64,000 nucleotides of DNA from Neoarius graeffei (lineage: Eukaryota > Chordata > Actinopteri > Siluriformes > Ariidae), in assembly GCF_027579695.1 (NCBI RefSeq), contig NC_083570.1:3875001-3939000 (forward strand), written 5' to 3'. Shown piece by piece: positions 20,220 to 30,589 of this stretch (positions are counted from its first letter, which is position 1; every line of letters starts with the position of its first letter). The notes under the pieces were generated by a model, which was not told where the DNA came from, did not search any database, and saw only the letters and a list, made by a program, of their open reading frames with translations. The translations under genes were made by a program, and so were the position numbers.

Positions 20220-21695
20220 TCAGTATGCAAACTGCAGACAGTCCTGGGCATGTTGTACCTGGGGTCTGAGGAGGCTGAGGAAGAGCTGCTCCAATGTCTT
20301 CATCAGATGTGAAGTGAGTGCCACTAGTCGGAAGTCGTTCAGCACACTGGGCCAATTCTTTTTGGGAACTGGAACGATACATGATGTCTTCCACAGGGTT
20401 GGCACTCTCTGCAGCTGCAGGCTGAGGTTGAAGTTGTGTTGGAGTGGTTCACCCAGGACAGCAACACAGGTCTTCAGTAGTCGTGGACACACCTTGTCCG
20501 GGCCTGCTGCTTTCCTGGGGTGGAGCTTCCTCAGTTGACCTCTGACCTGGGCTGCAGTAATGCATAGAGGAGTCTGTGTTGAGGTGGGGGAGGAGGGGGC
20601 TGCTGTAATGACTGGGGGGAGGTGTGTTGAGGGAAGAATGAGAGATGGCTGCAGTGAGGGAGAGGGTGCAGGGGACATGGGCTGGTTGAACCGATTGAAG
20701 AAGTCATTCAACTCATTTGCCCTCTCCACTGTCCCCTCAATGAATCTGGTCTTTGTATTGTGGCCTGTGATGGTTTTCACACCTTCCCAGACCTCCCTCA
20801 TGCTGTTCTCCTTCAGCTTCTGCTCCACCTTTCTCCTGTAGCTGTCCTTAATTTCCGTCATGCAGCGTTTCACCTCCTGCTGTGCTGGTTTCATTTTCTC
20901 CCTATCCCTGCTCCTGAAGGCGGCCTTCTTCCTGTTGAGGACAGCTTTGACTTCCTGTGTTACCCATGGCTTGTTATTAGGGTAACACCGTACAGTCTTA
21001 GCGGGGGAGACCATGTCTGCATAGAAGTAGAGCTAATCCATCAGACAGTGTGTCAGCCCCTCTATGTCTTCACAGTGTGGGCTAAGCAGCACATCCCAGT
21101 CCATGGTGTCATAACAGTCTCTGAGGGCATCTTCCATTTCAGGGGACCACCTCCTGATGGAGCTAATTTAGACCAGGGGGGTGTACTTCGGCTGTAGAAG
21201 AACCAGGTTGTGGTCAGACTTCCCTAGTGGGGGGATGGCTGTGACTTTGTATGCATCCCTCACATTAGCATACAGCAAGTCACTTGTCCTGTTGTTCCTT
21301 GTTGGACAATCCACAGCCTGCTAAAAAGCAGCCAAAGTAGAGTCCAACATAGCATGGTTAAAGTCCCCAGAAATGATGATAAATGCCTCAGGGTGCTGTG
21401 TCTGCAGCCTTGGTGTGACAGAGTGAATCCTCTCACATGCAGCGGCTGCGGCTGCCCTCGGAGGGATGTAAACACAGATGGTGATCACATGACTGAACTC
21501 CCTTGGCAGATAATATGGCTGCAGGCTAACAGCTAGCAGCTCCAAGTCCGGGCAACATAAAGCTGTCTTTACGGAGATATATCCTGGGTTACACCAGCGG
21601 TTGTTAACATAAATGATGAGTCCCCCACCTTTGCCTTTCCCGCATGCTTTAGTGTCTCTGTCGGCTCTCACAGCAGTGAATCCCCGCAGGTCCAC
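20220..21695 (-). pseudogene. R1 LINE: endonuclease and 5' part of reverse transcriptase, broken
   Basis: Frame 21695-21321 encodes APE-endonuclease blocks (VRADRDTKACGKGKGGGLII, IISGDFNHAML). Further along, another frame carries GKSDHNLV with its catalytic His. Frame 21014-20220 encodes the linker and reverse transcriptase start (NKPWVTQEVKAVLNRKKAAF, LHPRKAAGPDKVCPRLLKTC, KTSCIVPVPKKNWP, DFRLVALTSHLMKTLEQLFL). Frames are separated by stops and shifts, so no complete protein is made. Confidence 0.82.
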
Positions 21696-22150
21696 ATTAG
21701 CATCCGGTACAAGGTGTGTCTCCGTAAAGATAAATAAGCTGCTCTCCTGGTAAATCCGCTGGTTGTTCAGTGCGGAAAGCTCACGACTTTATTCGGCAGC
21801 AAGTTCACATTCCCCATGATAATGGAGGGAATGGATGGTTTGTAGCACTGCCGGTTGTCCGTTAGCCTAGCCTTTAGCTTAGCTCCAGCTTTGCAGCCCC
21901 TGGGTTTCCTCATCAGCTCCGCTGGGATGGGGTGTCATATCCCGGCTCGTCCCATTGTTTTCAGGGCCAGCAGCTCCTCTCTCGAATAAGTGAGAAAACT
22001 GGCTCCTGGTTGCATGTTAAAGTTAAATATATCCACGTTATATAGTTAAACACACTATCTTCGTAAGAAGAGCAAAAAAAGGTAGAAAAAAAGAGGTTTA
22101 AAGAGCTAAAAATGACAGAGTTACTGGAGAGGCAGCCATCTCACCCAGCG

Positions 22151-22436
22151 CCCAGTTTTGTTGACCTTAATCCAATAGAAAAGTTGTGGAAGGACCTGAA
22201 GTGAGCAGTTCATGTGAGGAAACCCACCAACATCCCAGAGTTGAAGCTGTTCTGTACAGAGGAATGGGCTAAAATTCCTCCAAGCTGGTGTGCAGGACTG
22301 ATGAACAGTTACCGGAAACATTTAGTTGCAGTTATTGCTGCACAAGGGGGTCACACCAGATACTGAAAGCAAAGGTTCACATACTTTTGCCACTGACAGA
22401 TCTGTAATATTGGATCATTTCTCAATAAATAAATCA
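22151..22436 (+). pseudogene. T1 transposase C-terminal remnant
   Basis: After the LINE, the plus strand reads LNPIEKLWKDLK, a stop, AVHVRKPTNIPELKLFCTEE and ends VIAAQGGHTRY near 22366. This is the C-terminal end of the transposase begun at 16997, including the catalytic Glu of the PIExxW block. The 3' flank follows, up to the SINE. Confidence 0.8.
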
Positions 22437-22805
22437 CATCACATTATCTCTAGCCGCTTTATCCTTCTACAGGGTCGCAGGCAAGCTGGAGCCTATCCCA
22501 GCTGACTATGGGCGAAAGGCGGGGTACACCCTGGACAAGTCGCCAGGTCATCACAGGGCTGACACATAGACACAGACAACCATTCACACTCACATTCACA
22601 CCTACGGTCAATTTAGAGTCACCAGTTAACCTAACCTGCATGTCTTTGGACTGTGGGGGAAACCGGAGCACCCGGAGGAAACCCACGCGGACACGGGGAG
22701 AACATGCAAACTCCGCACAGAAAGGCCCTCGCCGGCCCCGGGGCTCGAACCCAGGACCTTCTTGCTGTGAGGCGACAGCGCTAACCACTACACCACCGTG
22801 CCGCC
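22437..22805 (-). repeat. tRNA-headed SINE, copy 2
   Basis: Complete minus-strand copy, from ATCTCTAGCCGCTTTATCC to the head CACCACCGTGCCGCCC. It is flanked by two copies of a roughly 50-bp Tc1 segment (22387-22436 and 22806-22855), far longer than a usual target duplication. Confidence 0.85.
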
Positions 22806-22918
22806 CTTTTGCCACTCACAGATCTGTAATATTGGATCATTTCTCAATAAATAAATGAGCAAGTATAATATTTTTGTCTCATTTGCTTAACTGGGTTCTC
22901 TTTATCTACAGTACTTTT

Positions 22919-23750
22919 TGTCAGGGCACCGTGGGTGCGGCGGGCCAGCTGGGGTGGGGCAGGTGCCTGCCTCTGCGGTGGGGGAATGGGGCGAGTACGA
23001 GACACAGAAGGGGAGGGGGAGAGAGAGAGAGAGGAGAAGAGGAGATCTGCGATCCTACCATGGGAACAGCCACCAAATGATCCTCCGCCAACTCGATGGC
23101 CTGATCTAGCGATGCCGGGCGATGGCACTGGACCCACTCCACGGTCCCTTCAGGAAGTCGGGCGATGAACTGCTCTAGTGCCACCAGATCGACGATTCCC
23201 TCGGTGTCACGGTTGTCAGCCCTCAGTCACCGCTGGCAGGCATCCCGGAGTTGCTGGCCAAACTCGAACAGGCGGCCGACCTCCTGTAGGTGTACAGCAT
23301 GGAAGCGCTGGCATTGTTGTTCTGGGGTGTGCCCCACATGCTGAAGGACGGCCCGGCGCAGGTCCGTGTAGACCAGCCGGCTGTCGGCGGGGAGCTGTAG
23401 TGCGGCTAGCTGCGCCTCACCCGTTAGCAGGGGGAGGAGTCGCGCCAAGCGCTGTTCCACCAGCCAGCCCCAGGCCTCTGATGCTTGCTCAAAGAGCGCT
23501 AGGAAGGCCTTGGGGTCATAATGCGGGCCCATCTTCGTTAGGGTGAGGTGGGGAGGGCCCGCGGCGGTGGAGGTGGTGGACCCCGCTGACGAGAGGAGGT
23601 GCCGGAATGCCTGATGATCTTCCTGTTGCACCAGCACCAGGGCCTCGAACCTTTGCGCTTGCTCCTTTTGGAGGGCGACCAGTGCCTGGTGCTGGCTCTG
23701 TTAGGCCGTGGCGAGGGTGTGGATCAGCTCCACGAAGGGGGGGGACTCCA
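22919..23750 (-). pseudogene. Gmr1-like gag (SCAN-like capsid), copy E2
   Basis: Minus-strand gag of a Gmr1-like Gypsy element. Frame 23637-23227 reads LVQQEDHQAFRHLL, YDPKAFLALFEQASEAWGWL, LARLLPLLTGEAQLAALQLP and LFEFGQQLRDACQR. Frame 23184-22921 continues with ALEQFIARLPEGTVEWVQCH and SLDQAIELAEDHLVAVP. This capsid C-terminal region is the type from which the vertebrate SCAN domain is thought to derive. Gag forms the particle that packages element RNA. The nucleocapsid and pol are absent, as the copy stops at Tc1 T1 near 22918. Confidence 0.8.
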
Positions 23751-23794
23751 TGGGGCTGTTCTCCTCTGTGCTCCTTCCTGGGTTTCAGCCCCAC

Positions 23795-24110
23795 TGTAGG
23801 ACTTTGAGCAGGTGGGTGGAGCACAGAAGTACGGCAGGCCAGAACTGAGTTGTCAAAACTCTTTATTGTGACTCTTTTCAGTCGAACACAATCTCCCAGC
23901 CACACAGACATGCACACACACATTAGTCATCTGGTTGGGGAGAGAGCTCCCTTCCACTCCTCTCTCTCTCTCCTTCTATAGGGCACGGTCTCTGGGGAAG
24001 ACACACAAACACAGGTTAATTGACATCAGGTGTAGTGATTCTGCCACTTACCTTCCCTGACTCTGCCCTCTGGTCACAGACCGACGCTTGACCATGCCCC
24101 TGCTGCCACA
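23795..24110 (-). repeat. 5' LTR of Gmr1-like copy E2
   Basis: On the minus strand the LTR starts TGTGGCAGCAGGGGCATGGT at 24110 and ends AGTCCTACA at 23795. TGGGGCTGAAACCCAGGAA follows as a primer-binding-site candidate. It lies back to back with gag of copy E3, which begins on the plus strand at 24111. Confidence 0.78.
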
Positions 24111-25499
24111 GCAATGCTTTGAAGCCTTGATGCTGGCCCAGCAGGAAGATCACCATGAGTTATGGCATCTGCTTGCATCAGCAGGGGCATCGACCATCAC
24201 CACACCGGCACCCTCATGATGATGGGCCCGCAGGATAATCTGGAAGCGTTCCTCGCCCTCTTTGAACAAGCAGCCAAGGCGTGGGGGTGGCCGCTGGAGC
24301 AGCATGCCACGTGCCTCCTCCTGCACCTGACTGGTGAAGCATAGCTCACAGCGCAACAGCTCCCTGCTGACAGCCAAGTGGTGTATGCTGACCTGAAGAA
24401 AGCCATCTTGTGGCGGGTCGGACGCTCCCTGGAACAACATTGCCAGCACTTCCAAACGCTGGCATTGGAGGAGGCTGGCCAGACATTTACATTTGGCCAG
24501 CAACTCCGGGACGCCTGCTGGCGGTGGCTGAGGGTGGAAGATCTTGACGCCGATGAGATCATTGATGTGGTGGCACTGGAACAGTTCATCTCTTGACTTC
24601 CGGAAGGAATAGTGGAATGGGTCCAGTGTCATCGCCCGGCATCGCTGGGATGAGCCATCGAGCTGTCAGAGGACCATCTGGAGGCAGCTCCAATGGCAGG
24701 CCAATGAGGCATCTCTCCTCGCTTCTCCGCTCACTCTGTCTTCTCCCCCCCGGCTCTCTTTCCCCTCCCCACCCCGTTCCCCTACCATGGAGGTGGCGGC
24801 TGGCTCATCCCCAACTGGCCCGTTGCACCCGTGGTGTCTTCCCATCTCCCTCTTCCGTGTCTGTGTTGTCTCCTCCTCAGGTGAGTGACTCCCATAATGC
24901 CAGTGCAGAGGGAAAGCCTGGCTGGTGTGCTGGTGCGGTGGGGAGTCGGAGCATCTCCAGAGTTGGAGCTCTGCCAGGGAGGTGGGAGCTGTGATCTGGA
25001 TCCCCGACGTGCCAGAGACCGCCTCCGATCGGGCGGTCACATACCAGTAAGTGTTCAAGAGGATACATATCACGCGTTGGTGGATTCCAGTTGGAATCAG
25101 ACCTCAATTCACCAACGCCTGTTGCAAGGTGAGGCAATGGGGAGAGCACAAGCGGTGAAGGTGTTATGTGTGCACGGGGATATTCACAATTACCCTTTAG
25201 TGTCCGTACATATTTTATTCCGGGACCAAATGCATAGAATTAAGGCGGGGGTTAACCCTCGTCTCACCCACTCCGTAATTTTGGGAACTGATTGGCCAGG
25301 GTTTAAAGAATTAATGGAACTCATAATGAGAGGTGGGTCCTGCATAAATATGTCACAGAAAGTTCCCAGTGTGGCATTGACTGGGGAAGCTGTCACAGAG
25401 CCGTCTACGTCAGCACTGTGTCAGAGCGATGCAAGGAGTGAGGAGCACCCTGCCTCTCCTCCATCTCTTGGGGATTCCCTTGGGAATTTCCTGTGAGAG
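24111..25499 (+). pseudogene. Gmr1-like copy E3: gag and protease
   Basis: Plus-strand gag with stops: FEALMLAQQEDHHELWHL, NLEAFLALFEQAAKAWGWPL (24240), VYADLKKAILWRVGRSLEQH, TFGQQLRDACWRWLRVEDLD and ALEQFIS. Frame 24885-25496 gives the protease with the active-site region YHALVDSSWNQTSIH, where the usual DSG is DSS, and the flap-side block SVILGTDWPGFKELM. An aspartic protease would mature Gag and Pol; the Gly-to-Ser change and upstream stops suggest it is dead. E3 has no 5' LTR of its own. Confidence 0.78.
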
Positions 25500-25527
25500 C
25501 AGTCATGAGATGAGACTTTATCTCCCG

Positions 25528-25990
25528 GGTTGGGATTCTGAAAGAAATCCTGACAGACCAAGGCACTCTGTTTATGCCATGTACACTGCGCGAACTGTAT
25601 GGGTTACTGGGGATTAAGTCTATCCACACCAGTGTCTATCACCCACAAACGGATGGCTTAGTGGAGCGATTTAACCAAACACTCAAGAACATAATTTGGA
25701 AATTTGTAAGTGAGGACGCACATAATTGACCTGTGCACAAAACTCCACACACTCCCGCACTTAACCCAGGAAAATTTGCGGCAGGCACAAGAACGTCAAA
25801 GCCGTCTGTATGACAGGGGCATGTGCCTTAGAGAGTTCATGCCAGGAGACAAAGTACTCATATTATTGCCCACGTCGAGTTCTAAATTAATCATGAAGTG
25901 GAAAGGACCCTTCGAGGTCACACGGCGAGTCGGGGATGTCGACTATGAGGTGAGGCGAGCGGGCCTCACAGCTAACCCAAAAAAGTGTGC
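25528..25990 (+). pseudogene. Copy E3 integrase, internally deleted
   Basis: Reads LKEILTDQGTLFMPCTLREL, SIHTSVYHPQTDGLVERFNQ (catalytic Glu) and then, in another frame from 25710, LCTKLHTLPHLTQENLRQAQ, FMPGDKVLILLPTSSSK and GPFEVTRRVGDVDYEVRRAG. The HHCC region, first catalytic Asp and a segment near 25700 are deleted. It lies upstream of the reverse transcriptase/RNase H part, confirming the Gmr1-like order. Confidence 0.8.
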
Positions 25991-26659
25991 AATTGAGCGG
26001 GTGGAAGTACGGTATCTGGGGTTCCATTGGGTCATGGGCAGGTGCGTCCCCAAATTAACAAGACTGCAGCAATTGCGGCCTGCCCGAGGCCCAAGACCAA
26101 AAAGGGGGTGAGACAGTTCCTGGTGCTGGCTAGCTATTATCGTAGGTTTATACCTAATTATTCAGACATCACCAGCCCTTTAACTGATCTCACTAAAAAG
26201 GGTGCTCCTGATCCGGTCCAGTGGACGGAGCAGTGCCAACAGGCATTCTCTAAGGTAAAAGCTGCACTGTGTGGGGGGCCACTTTTGCACTCCCCTGACT
26301 TCTCTCTCCACTTTATTTTACAGACTGACACATCAGACAGAGGGCTGGGGCCCATTTTGTCCCAGAAGGTGGAGGGTGAGGAGCACCCCGTGCTGTACAT
26401 CAGCCATAAACTCTCGATGCGTGAAAGCAAGTACAGCACCATCGAAAAAGAGTGCCTTGCCATCAAGTGGGCGGTCCTCGTCCTCTGATACTACCTGCTG
26501 GGGCACTCTTTCACTCTCTGTTCGGACCATGCGCCCCTCTAGTGGCTCCACCGCATGAAGGATACCAATGTGCTGATCACCCGCCCTCCAGCTGTTTAAG
26601 TTTGAGGTGGTCCACAGGCTGGGGGCACAGATAGTGGTGGCGGACTCCCTGTCCCATCA
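25965..26659 (+). pseudogene. Copy E3 reverse transcriptase thumb and RNase H
   Basis: The fingers and palm of the reverse transcriptase are missing. The text begins with KKCAIERVEVRYLGFHWVMG, shifts frame near 26060 and continues GVRQFLVLASYYRRFIPNYS, FSLHFILQTDTSDRGLGPIL (RNase H first Asp), YISHKLSMRESKYSTIEKEC, then stops, ending RLGAQIVVADSLSHH just before the 3' LTR. RNase H degrades RNA in the RNA/DNA hybrid. Confidence 0.83.
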
Positions 26660-27012
26660 TGTGGCAACGGGGGCATGGCCAAGTGGTAGTTTGTGAATGG
26701 AGGGCGGGGTCGGGGAAGGTAAGTGGCTAAATCATTACACCTGGTGTCCATTAATGTATGTGGGTGTGTTTGTTTGTCACAGGGATTGAGCATAGAAGGA
26801 GGGGGAGAGCAGAGAAAAGAGGATCCCCGGCCCCAACACGTGTGTGTGACTGACTGACTGACTGAATGAATGAATGAATGAGTCAATCAATCAATCAAGC
26901 AAGCAAGCAAGCAAGCTGAAAAGCCAAAATAAGGACAATAAAATGTATGTATGTGAACATCAACTCTCGCCTGCCGTGCTTCTGTGCTCCACCCACATCA
27001 GGAACTGTTACA
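26660..27012 (+). repeat. 3' LTR of Gmr1-like copy E3
   Basis: Starts TGTGGCAACGGGGGCATGGC and ends GGAACTGTTACA. It contains AATAAAATG as a possible polyadenylation signal near 26938 and a graded tetranucleotide array at 26846-26916. Confidence 0.8.
26846..26916. repeat. Graded tetranucleotide array inside the LTR
   Basis: Consecutive blocks of GACT, GAAT, CAAT and CAAG units, each differing from the neighbour by one base. Confidence 0.9.
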
Positions 27013-27426
27013 GCCATCAATAAATAAACTTGATTACTTGATCTGTGTTACATTAGCATGAGGACTAGCTCAGAGGTTTATTTATTCCTGATTCATTTTT
27101 GTAGCCAGTTTGCTCCGTTGACCAAAATACTTTCACTAAAATACTGATTTAAAATGAATTAACAAACTGTATCACCTTTACCTTTTTCCAACTTTTAGAC
27201 AACCTGATGATGCTTTTGTCTTTGTTTCCGTTTCTCTCCACAGCTGCAGCAGTTCAGCAGACGATTTCACCACCACAGCTAGAAAGCAGAGAAGATTTTC
27301 TGAAATGTCCATCTGAACACACACACACAAACAAAAGACAAAAGTTTTCTTCGAGACTGACTTAAGGAAATGAAATTGTTTGAGTTAAATGCATCGCAAT
27401 TTATCTTGTATAAACGCTCACTAGAC

Positions 27427-29064
27427 CAGGGGTTCCCAAACTTTTCCATGCCAAGGCCCCCCAAACAGCATTAGCTTCTGGCCAGGGACCCCCTTTGCAA
27501 ATCCACAGACAATGCTACAAAATATGTAAAGAAACATCAACATTTAGAATGTTTTCTCTTACTTTTATTCAGGATTCAATAATTGTTACATTTGTTTAGC
27601 ATAAGAATATTATTAACTAACATGTTTTCAACACAAATATTTTCGCACTGAACAATAAACTTTTCAACAAACTGTTGATAAGAACAGCACAAAAGAAATC
27701 AAACCACTCTCAATTTTGTGTGTGTGTGTCTGGGAGTGACAGGCGGTTTACACTAGTGGGAGGGATCGGCTTGGTGGCTCCTACATAGTTTGTCAACCCT
27801 GGGCTTAATCTCCGTCAGTGCCATACGCATGTCATTGTCCACATGTAGACGTGCTCTATGTTTGGTTTTGAGTACCTTTAAAGTTGAAAAGCCAGACTCA
27901 CACAAGTAGGTTGTTACAAAAGGGAGAAGGCATTTCAATGCCTTGTCAGCCAAGCTTGGATCGTCCTTTCTTACATGTAGCCAGTAGTTAGACAGGGGAA
28001 GAGCCTCAAAGTCCATTTTTAAATCCCCTGAGTTTGTCATCTCAATCAGCTCCTCCTCTAACTTTAAGTCCAGACTAGAACCGACACCGGGGGCAAAGGG
28101 GTTCCTAACCCAGTTTAAATGTGTGTTTTCGAGGTCAGGGAAATAGTCTTTGAAATATCCTTGGAGGTGCTCCAGGTGGGACTGGATCAATGGAGAGACG
28201 GAGCCCAAATCATCACATGACAGCAGCTCCTGGTGAAGTACGAAATGGGAACATTTCTGAAACTCCCTCCTGGAGCTTGTTTGACCACAGCATGATCTTT
28301 TTGGAAAAAGCTTGCACTTTGTCTTGCACCTGGAGTATGTACATGTCACGTCCTTGCATGCTTTGATTCAGTACATTTAGATGCTGGAAAATGTCTTACA
28401 TGTATGCAAGTTTGCGGATCCAGGTTGCATCGGTGAACCGATCTGCCGGCTGATGCTTTTCAGATGAGAGGAACTCTGCAACCTCCCTCCGCAGCTCATA
28501 GACACGGTTCAAAACTGCGCCCCGTGACAGCCAGCGCACGTTCGAGTGAAGCAGCAGCCCCTCAAAATGAGCGCTCATCTCATTACAAAGCAGGGTAAAC
28601 AGTCTGTGTTTCATGGGACGGGCTTTAATAAAATTCACTACTTGTATAACCTCCTGTAGTACCTGATTCAACTCGTTATCCATCCTTTTTGTGACCAGTG
28701 CCTCGCAGAGCTGTTGGTTTGTTCCTTCGGTCTCTTCTTCAAAAACCTGTCTATTTTGCGCTAGCAATACGCTAGCTCGAGGAGCAAAGCAGCTTGATAA
28801 ATGGCGCAAACTGCAACGTCACAGGCAATCGGAGAGATGAGCATGGCAAACAATGTTTCGATATGATGTATTATTATTTATAATAATTATATTTTATAAT
28901 AATGATTAAAAAACTAATTACAATAAATTTAATAATAATTATTTAAAAATATATTTTTTTCGCAATTTTTGTTATCGTCCCTCCAACTTTCTGAGCCCCC
29001 CCCCCCCCCCAGCACCCCCTGGCGGCCCCCCAGGGGGCCGTGGCCCCCACTTTGAAAACCACTG
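27427..29064 (-). mobile_element. hAT-superfamily transposon with perfect 8-bp target duplication
   Basis: CACTAGAC flanks both ends (27419-27426 and 29065-29072). The terminal inverted repeats are imperfect: left CAGGGGTTCCCAAACT, right (reverse complement) CAGTGGTTTTCAAAGT. The 1,638-bp length is too short for a full hAT element, so an internal deletion is likely. The transposase reads on the minus strand. Confidence 0.92.
27753..28809 (-). pseudogene. hAT transposase (ZBED5-like), C-terminal part
   Basis: Frame 28809-28396 gives CEALVTKRMDNELNQVLQEV, NFIKARPMKHRLFTLL and HSNVRWLSRGAVLNRVYELR, the conserved hAT WLSRG block. After stops, frame 28349-27753 continues to the C-terminal dimerisation region (ALKCLLPFVTTYLCESGFST, KTKHRARLHVDNDMRMALTE). 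The N-terminal BED zinc finger and early catalytic region are absent. hAT transposases of about 600 residues cut and paste with 8-bp duplications. It resembles the source family of vertebrate ZBED5/SCAND3-type genes. Not functional here. Confidence 0.85.
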
Positions 29065-29230
29065 CACTAGACCATTACAACTATAATAATGATCCTTTTA
29101 TAATTTGGTAACAATTCTGTGCAGCACCATATAAAGCTCAAATCATCTAATTTTCAAGTTACAGTTTTAATACAACACGAAGTTACATGTTGTGGCTCAG
29201 GAACACTTCTGAAAACCATCGTCTCTGAAC

Positions 29231-29572
29231 ACAGTTAATCACTGCATTCGCAAATCCCAGCTACAACCAGATACAAACACCATCCAGAAACACTGCTGCT
29301 TTCTCTGGGCCAGAGCTCCTTTACTTTTTTGGAAGAAGGCAAAGTGGAAAACTGTCCTCTTATCTGACAAAGAGAAATTGGAAATTCTTTTTGGAAATCA
29401 TGGACACCACTTTCTTGAACTTTCTTGAAATATGTTGCTGGCATTGAATTCAAAATGAGTGTTTATATTTTTAAAAAAAACAGTAAAATTTCACAGTTTC
29501 AACATTTGATATGATGTCTTTGTACTATATTCAATGAAATATAAAGTTTCCAAGATTTGCAAATCATCACAT
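29231..29572 (-). mobile_element. Tc1-like fragment, internally deleted
   Basis: Minus and plus shadows give transposase-like text around the first catalytic region (KAKWKTVLLSDKEKLEILF, near 29340). It is followed by the terminal region ACATTTGATATGATGTCTTT, which also occurs in the Tc1 ends at 13600 and 57650. It is a deletion derivative without a full frame. Confidence 0.55.
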
Positions 29573-29917
29573 TCTAATCTCATCTCATTACCCCTAGCCG
29601 CATTATCCTGTTCTACAGGGTCGCAGGCGAGCTGGATCCTATCCCAGCTGACTACGGGCGAAAGGCGTGGTACACCCTGGACAAGTCGGCAGGTCATCAC
29701 AGGGCTGACACATAGACACAGACAACCATTCACACTCACATTCACACCTACGCTCAATTTAGAGTCACCAGTTAACCTAACCTGCATGTCTTTGGACTGT
29801 GGGGGAAACCAGAGCACCCGGAGGAAACCCACGCGGACACGGGGAGAACATGCAAACTCCACACAGAAAGGCCCTCACTGGCCACGGGGCTCGAAACTGG
29901 ATCTTCTTGCTGTGAAC
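29573..29917 (-). repeat. tRNA-headed SINE, copy 3 (head truncated)
   Basis: Minus-strand copy from CTCATCTCATTACCCCTAGC to GGGGCTCGAAACTGG. The tRNA-like head past box B is lost at about 29917. Confidence 0.8.
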
Positions 29918-29924
29918 TCTCGGA

Positions 29925-30015
29925 CAAGTTTATAGAGCTCTCAGTAGATCTGCACCCTCATGTATTTCAGAAACCCTCACACACTCTGTTCTAAATCAGG
30001 GTTTTAGGTCACTAA
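29925..30015. repeat. Inverted duplicate of 50848-50945
   Basis: Text such as CACCCTCATGTATTTCAGAA and CACTCTGTTCTAAATCAGGG recurs in reverse complement at 50848-50945. This links the upstream flank of gene B to DNA just beyond the transposon block. Confidence 0.7.
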
Positions 30016-30235
30016 GTGGTTTGTTTATCTTCATTTGTGTGGAAAAACTGTGTAAAAAAGAGATTTGTAGTATCAGTAGTAATATTACGTCATTATGGGT
30101 TGTAGATACAAACAGCAAAATAACACACATCTTGTTTGTAGCCGTTATAGAAATAAATGAATGGTCATTTTGGCTTGACAGATATCAGCTCTTATTCTTT
30201 ATTAGATATTAATTTCATTAAACATCAGAGAGTCA

Positions 30236-30553
30236 TAGGTCCTGGGTTCGAGCCCCGTGGCCGGCGAGGGCCTTTCTGTGTGGAGTTTGCATGTTCTCCC
30301 CGTGTCCGCGTGGGTTTCCTCCGGGTGCTCCGGTTTCCCCCACAGTCCAAAGACATGCAGGTTAGGTTAACTGCTGACTCTAAATTGTCCATAGGTGTGA
30401 ATTGTCTGTGTCTATGTGTCAGCCCTGTGATGACCTGGCGACTTGTCCAGGGTGTACCCCGCCTTTCGCCCGTAGTCAGCTGGGATAGGCTCCAGCTTGC
30501 CTGTGACCCTGTAGAACAGGATAAAGCGGCTAGAGATAATGAGATGAGATGAG
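30236..30553 (+). repeat. tRNA-headed SINE, copy 4 (5'-truncated)
   Basis: It starts within box B (GGTCCTGGGTTCGAGCCCCG) and ends GAGATGAGATGAG. The 13-bp target duplication ATCAGAGAGTCAT is present at 30223 and 30554. 5' truncation with intact duplication indicates LINE-machinery retrotransposition. Confidence 0.85.
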
Positions 30554-30589
30554 ATCAGAGAGTCATTACACTAATGAATCTTGTGATTT

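Larger units (their letters stand above)
18872..22150 (-). mobile_element. Rex1/Babar-like (CR1-group) LINE, copy R1
   Basis: Minus-strand LINE whose 3' end at 18925-18970 reads (minus strand) CCCAAAGGGATCAATAAAGT before (GATTA)n. Near 20096 the minus strand carries TTCTCGAGTGCCTTCAACAC, one mismatch from the Rex1 survey primer as I remember it. It interrupts Tc1 copy T1; TGACCT on both sides may be the target duplication. Confidence 0.78.
16649..22918 (+). mobile_element. Tc1-like transposon copy T1, split by LINE and SINE
   Basis: The left terminus CAGTGGTGCTTGAAAGTTTG follows a TA. Element sequence runs 16649-17838, is interrupted by a Rex1-like LINE, resumes at about 22151-22436, is interrupted by a SINE, and ends near 22918 where it abuts Gmr1-like gag; the right inverted repeat is missing. 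The same family recurs at 32996-33406 (fragment) and 38366-43356 (both ends present). Confidence 0.85.
27120..29230 (+). pseudogene. finTRIM relic D (exon-5-like exon), split by hAT
   Basis: Plus-strand intron-exon-intron text matches the gene B exon 5 region. The exon is 27244-27306 after CTCCACAG, followed by a GT donor. Flanks 27180-27418 and 29073-29230 are an inverted copy of 2960-3330. A hAT element (27427-29064) separates the two flanks. No other TRIM exons remain. Confidence 0.6.
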
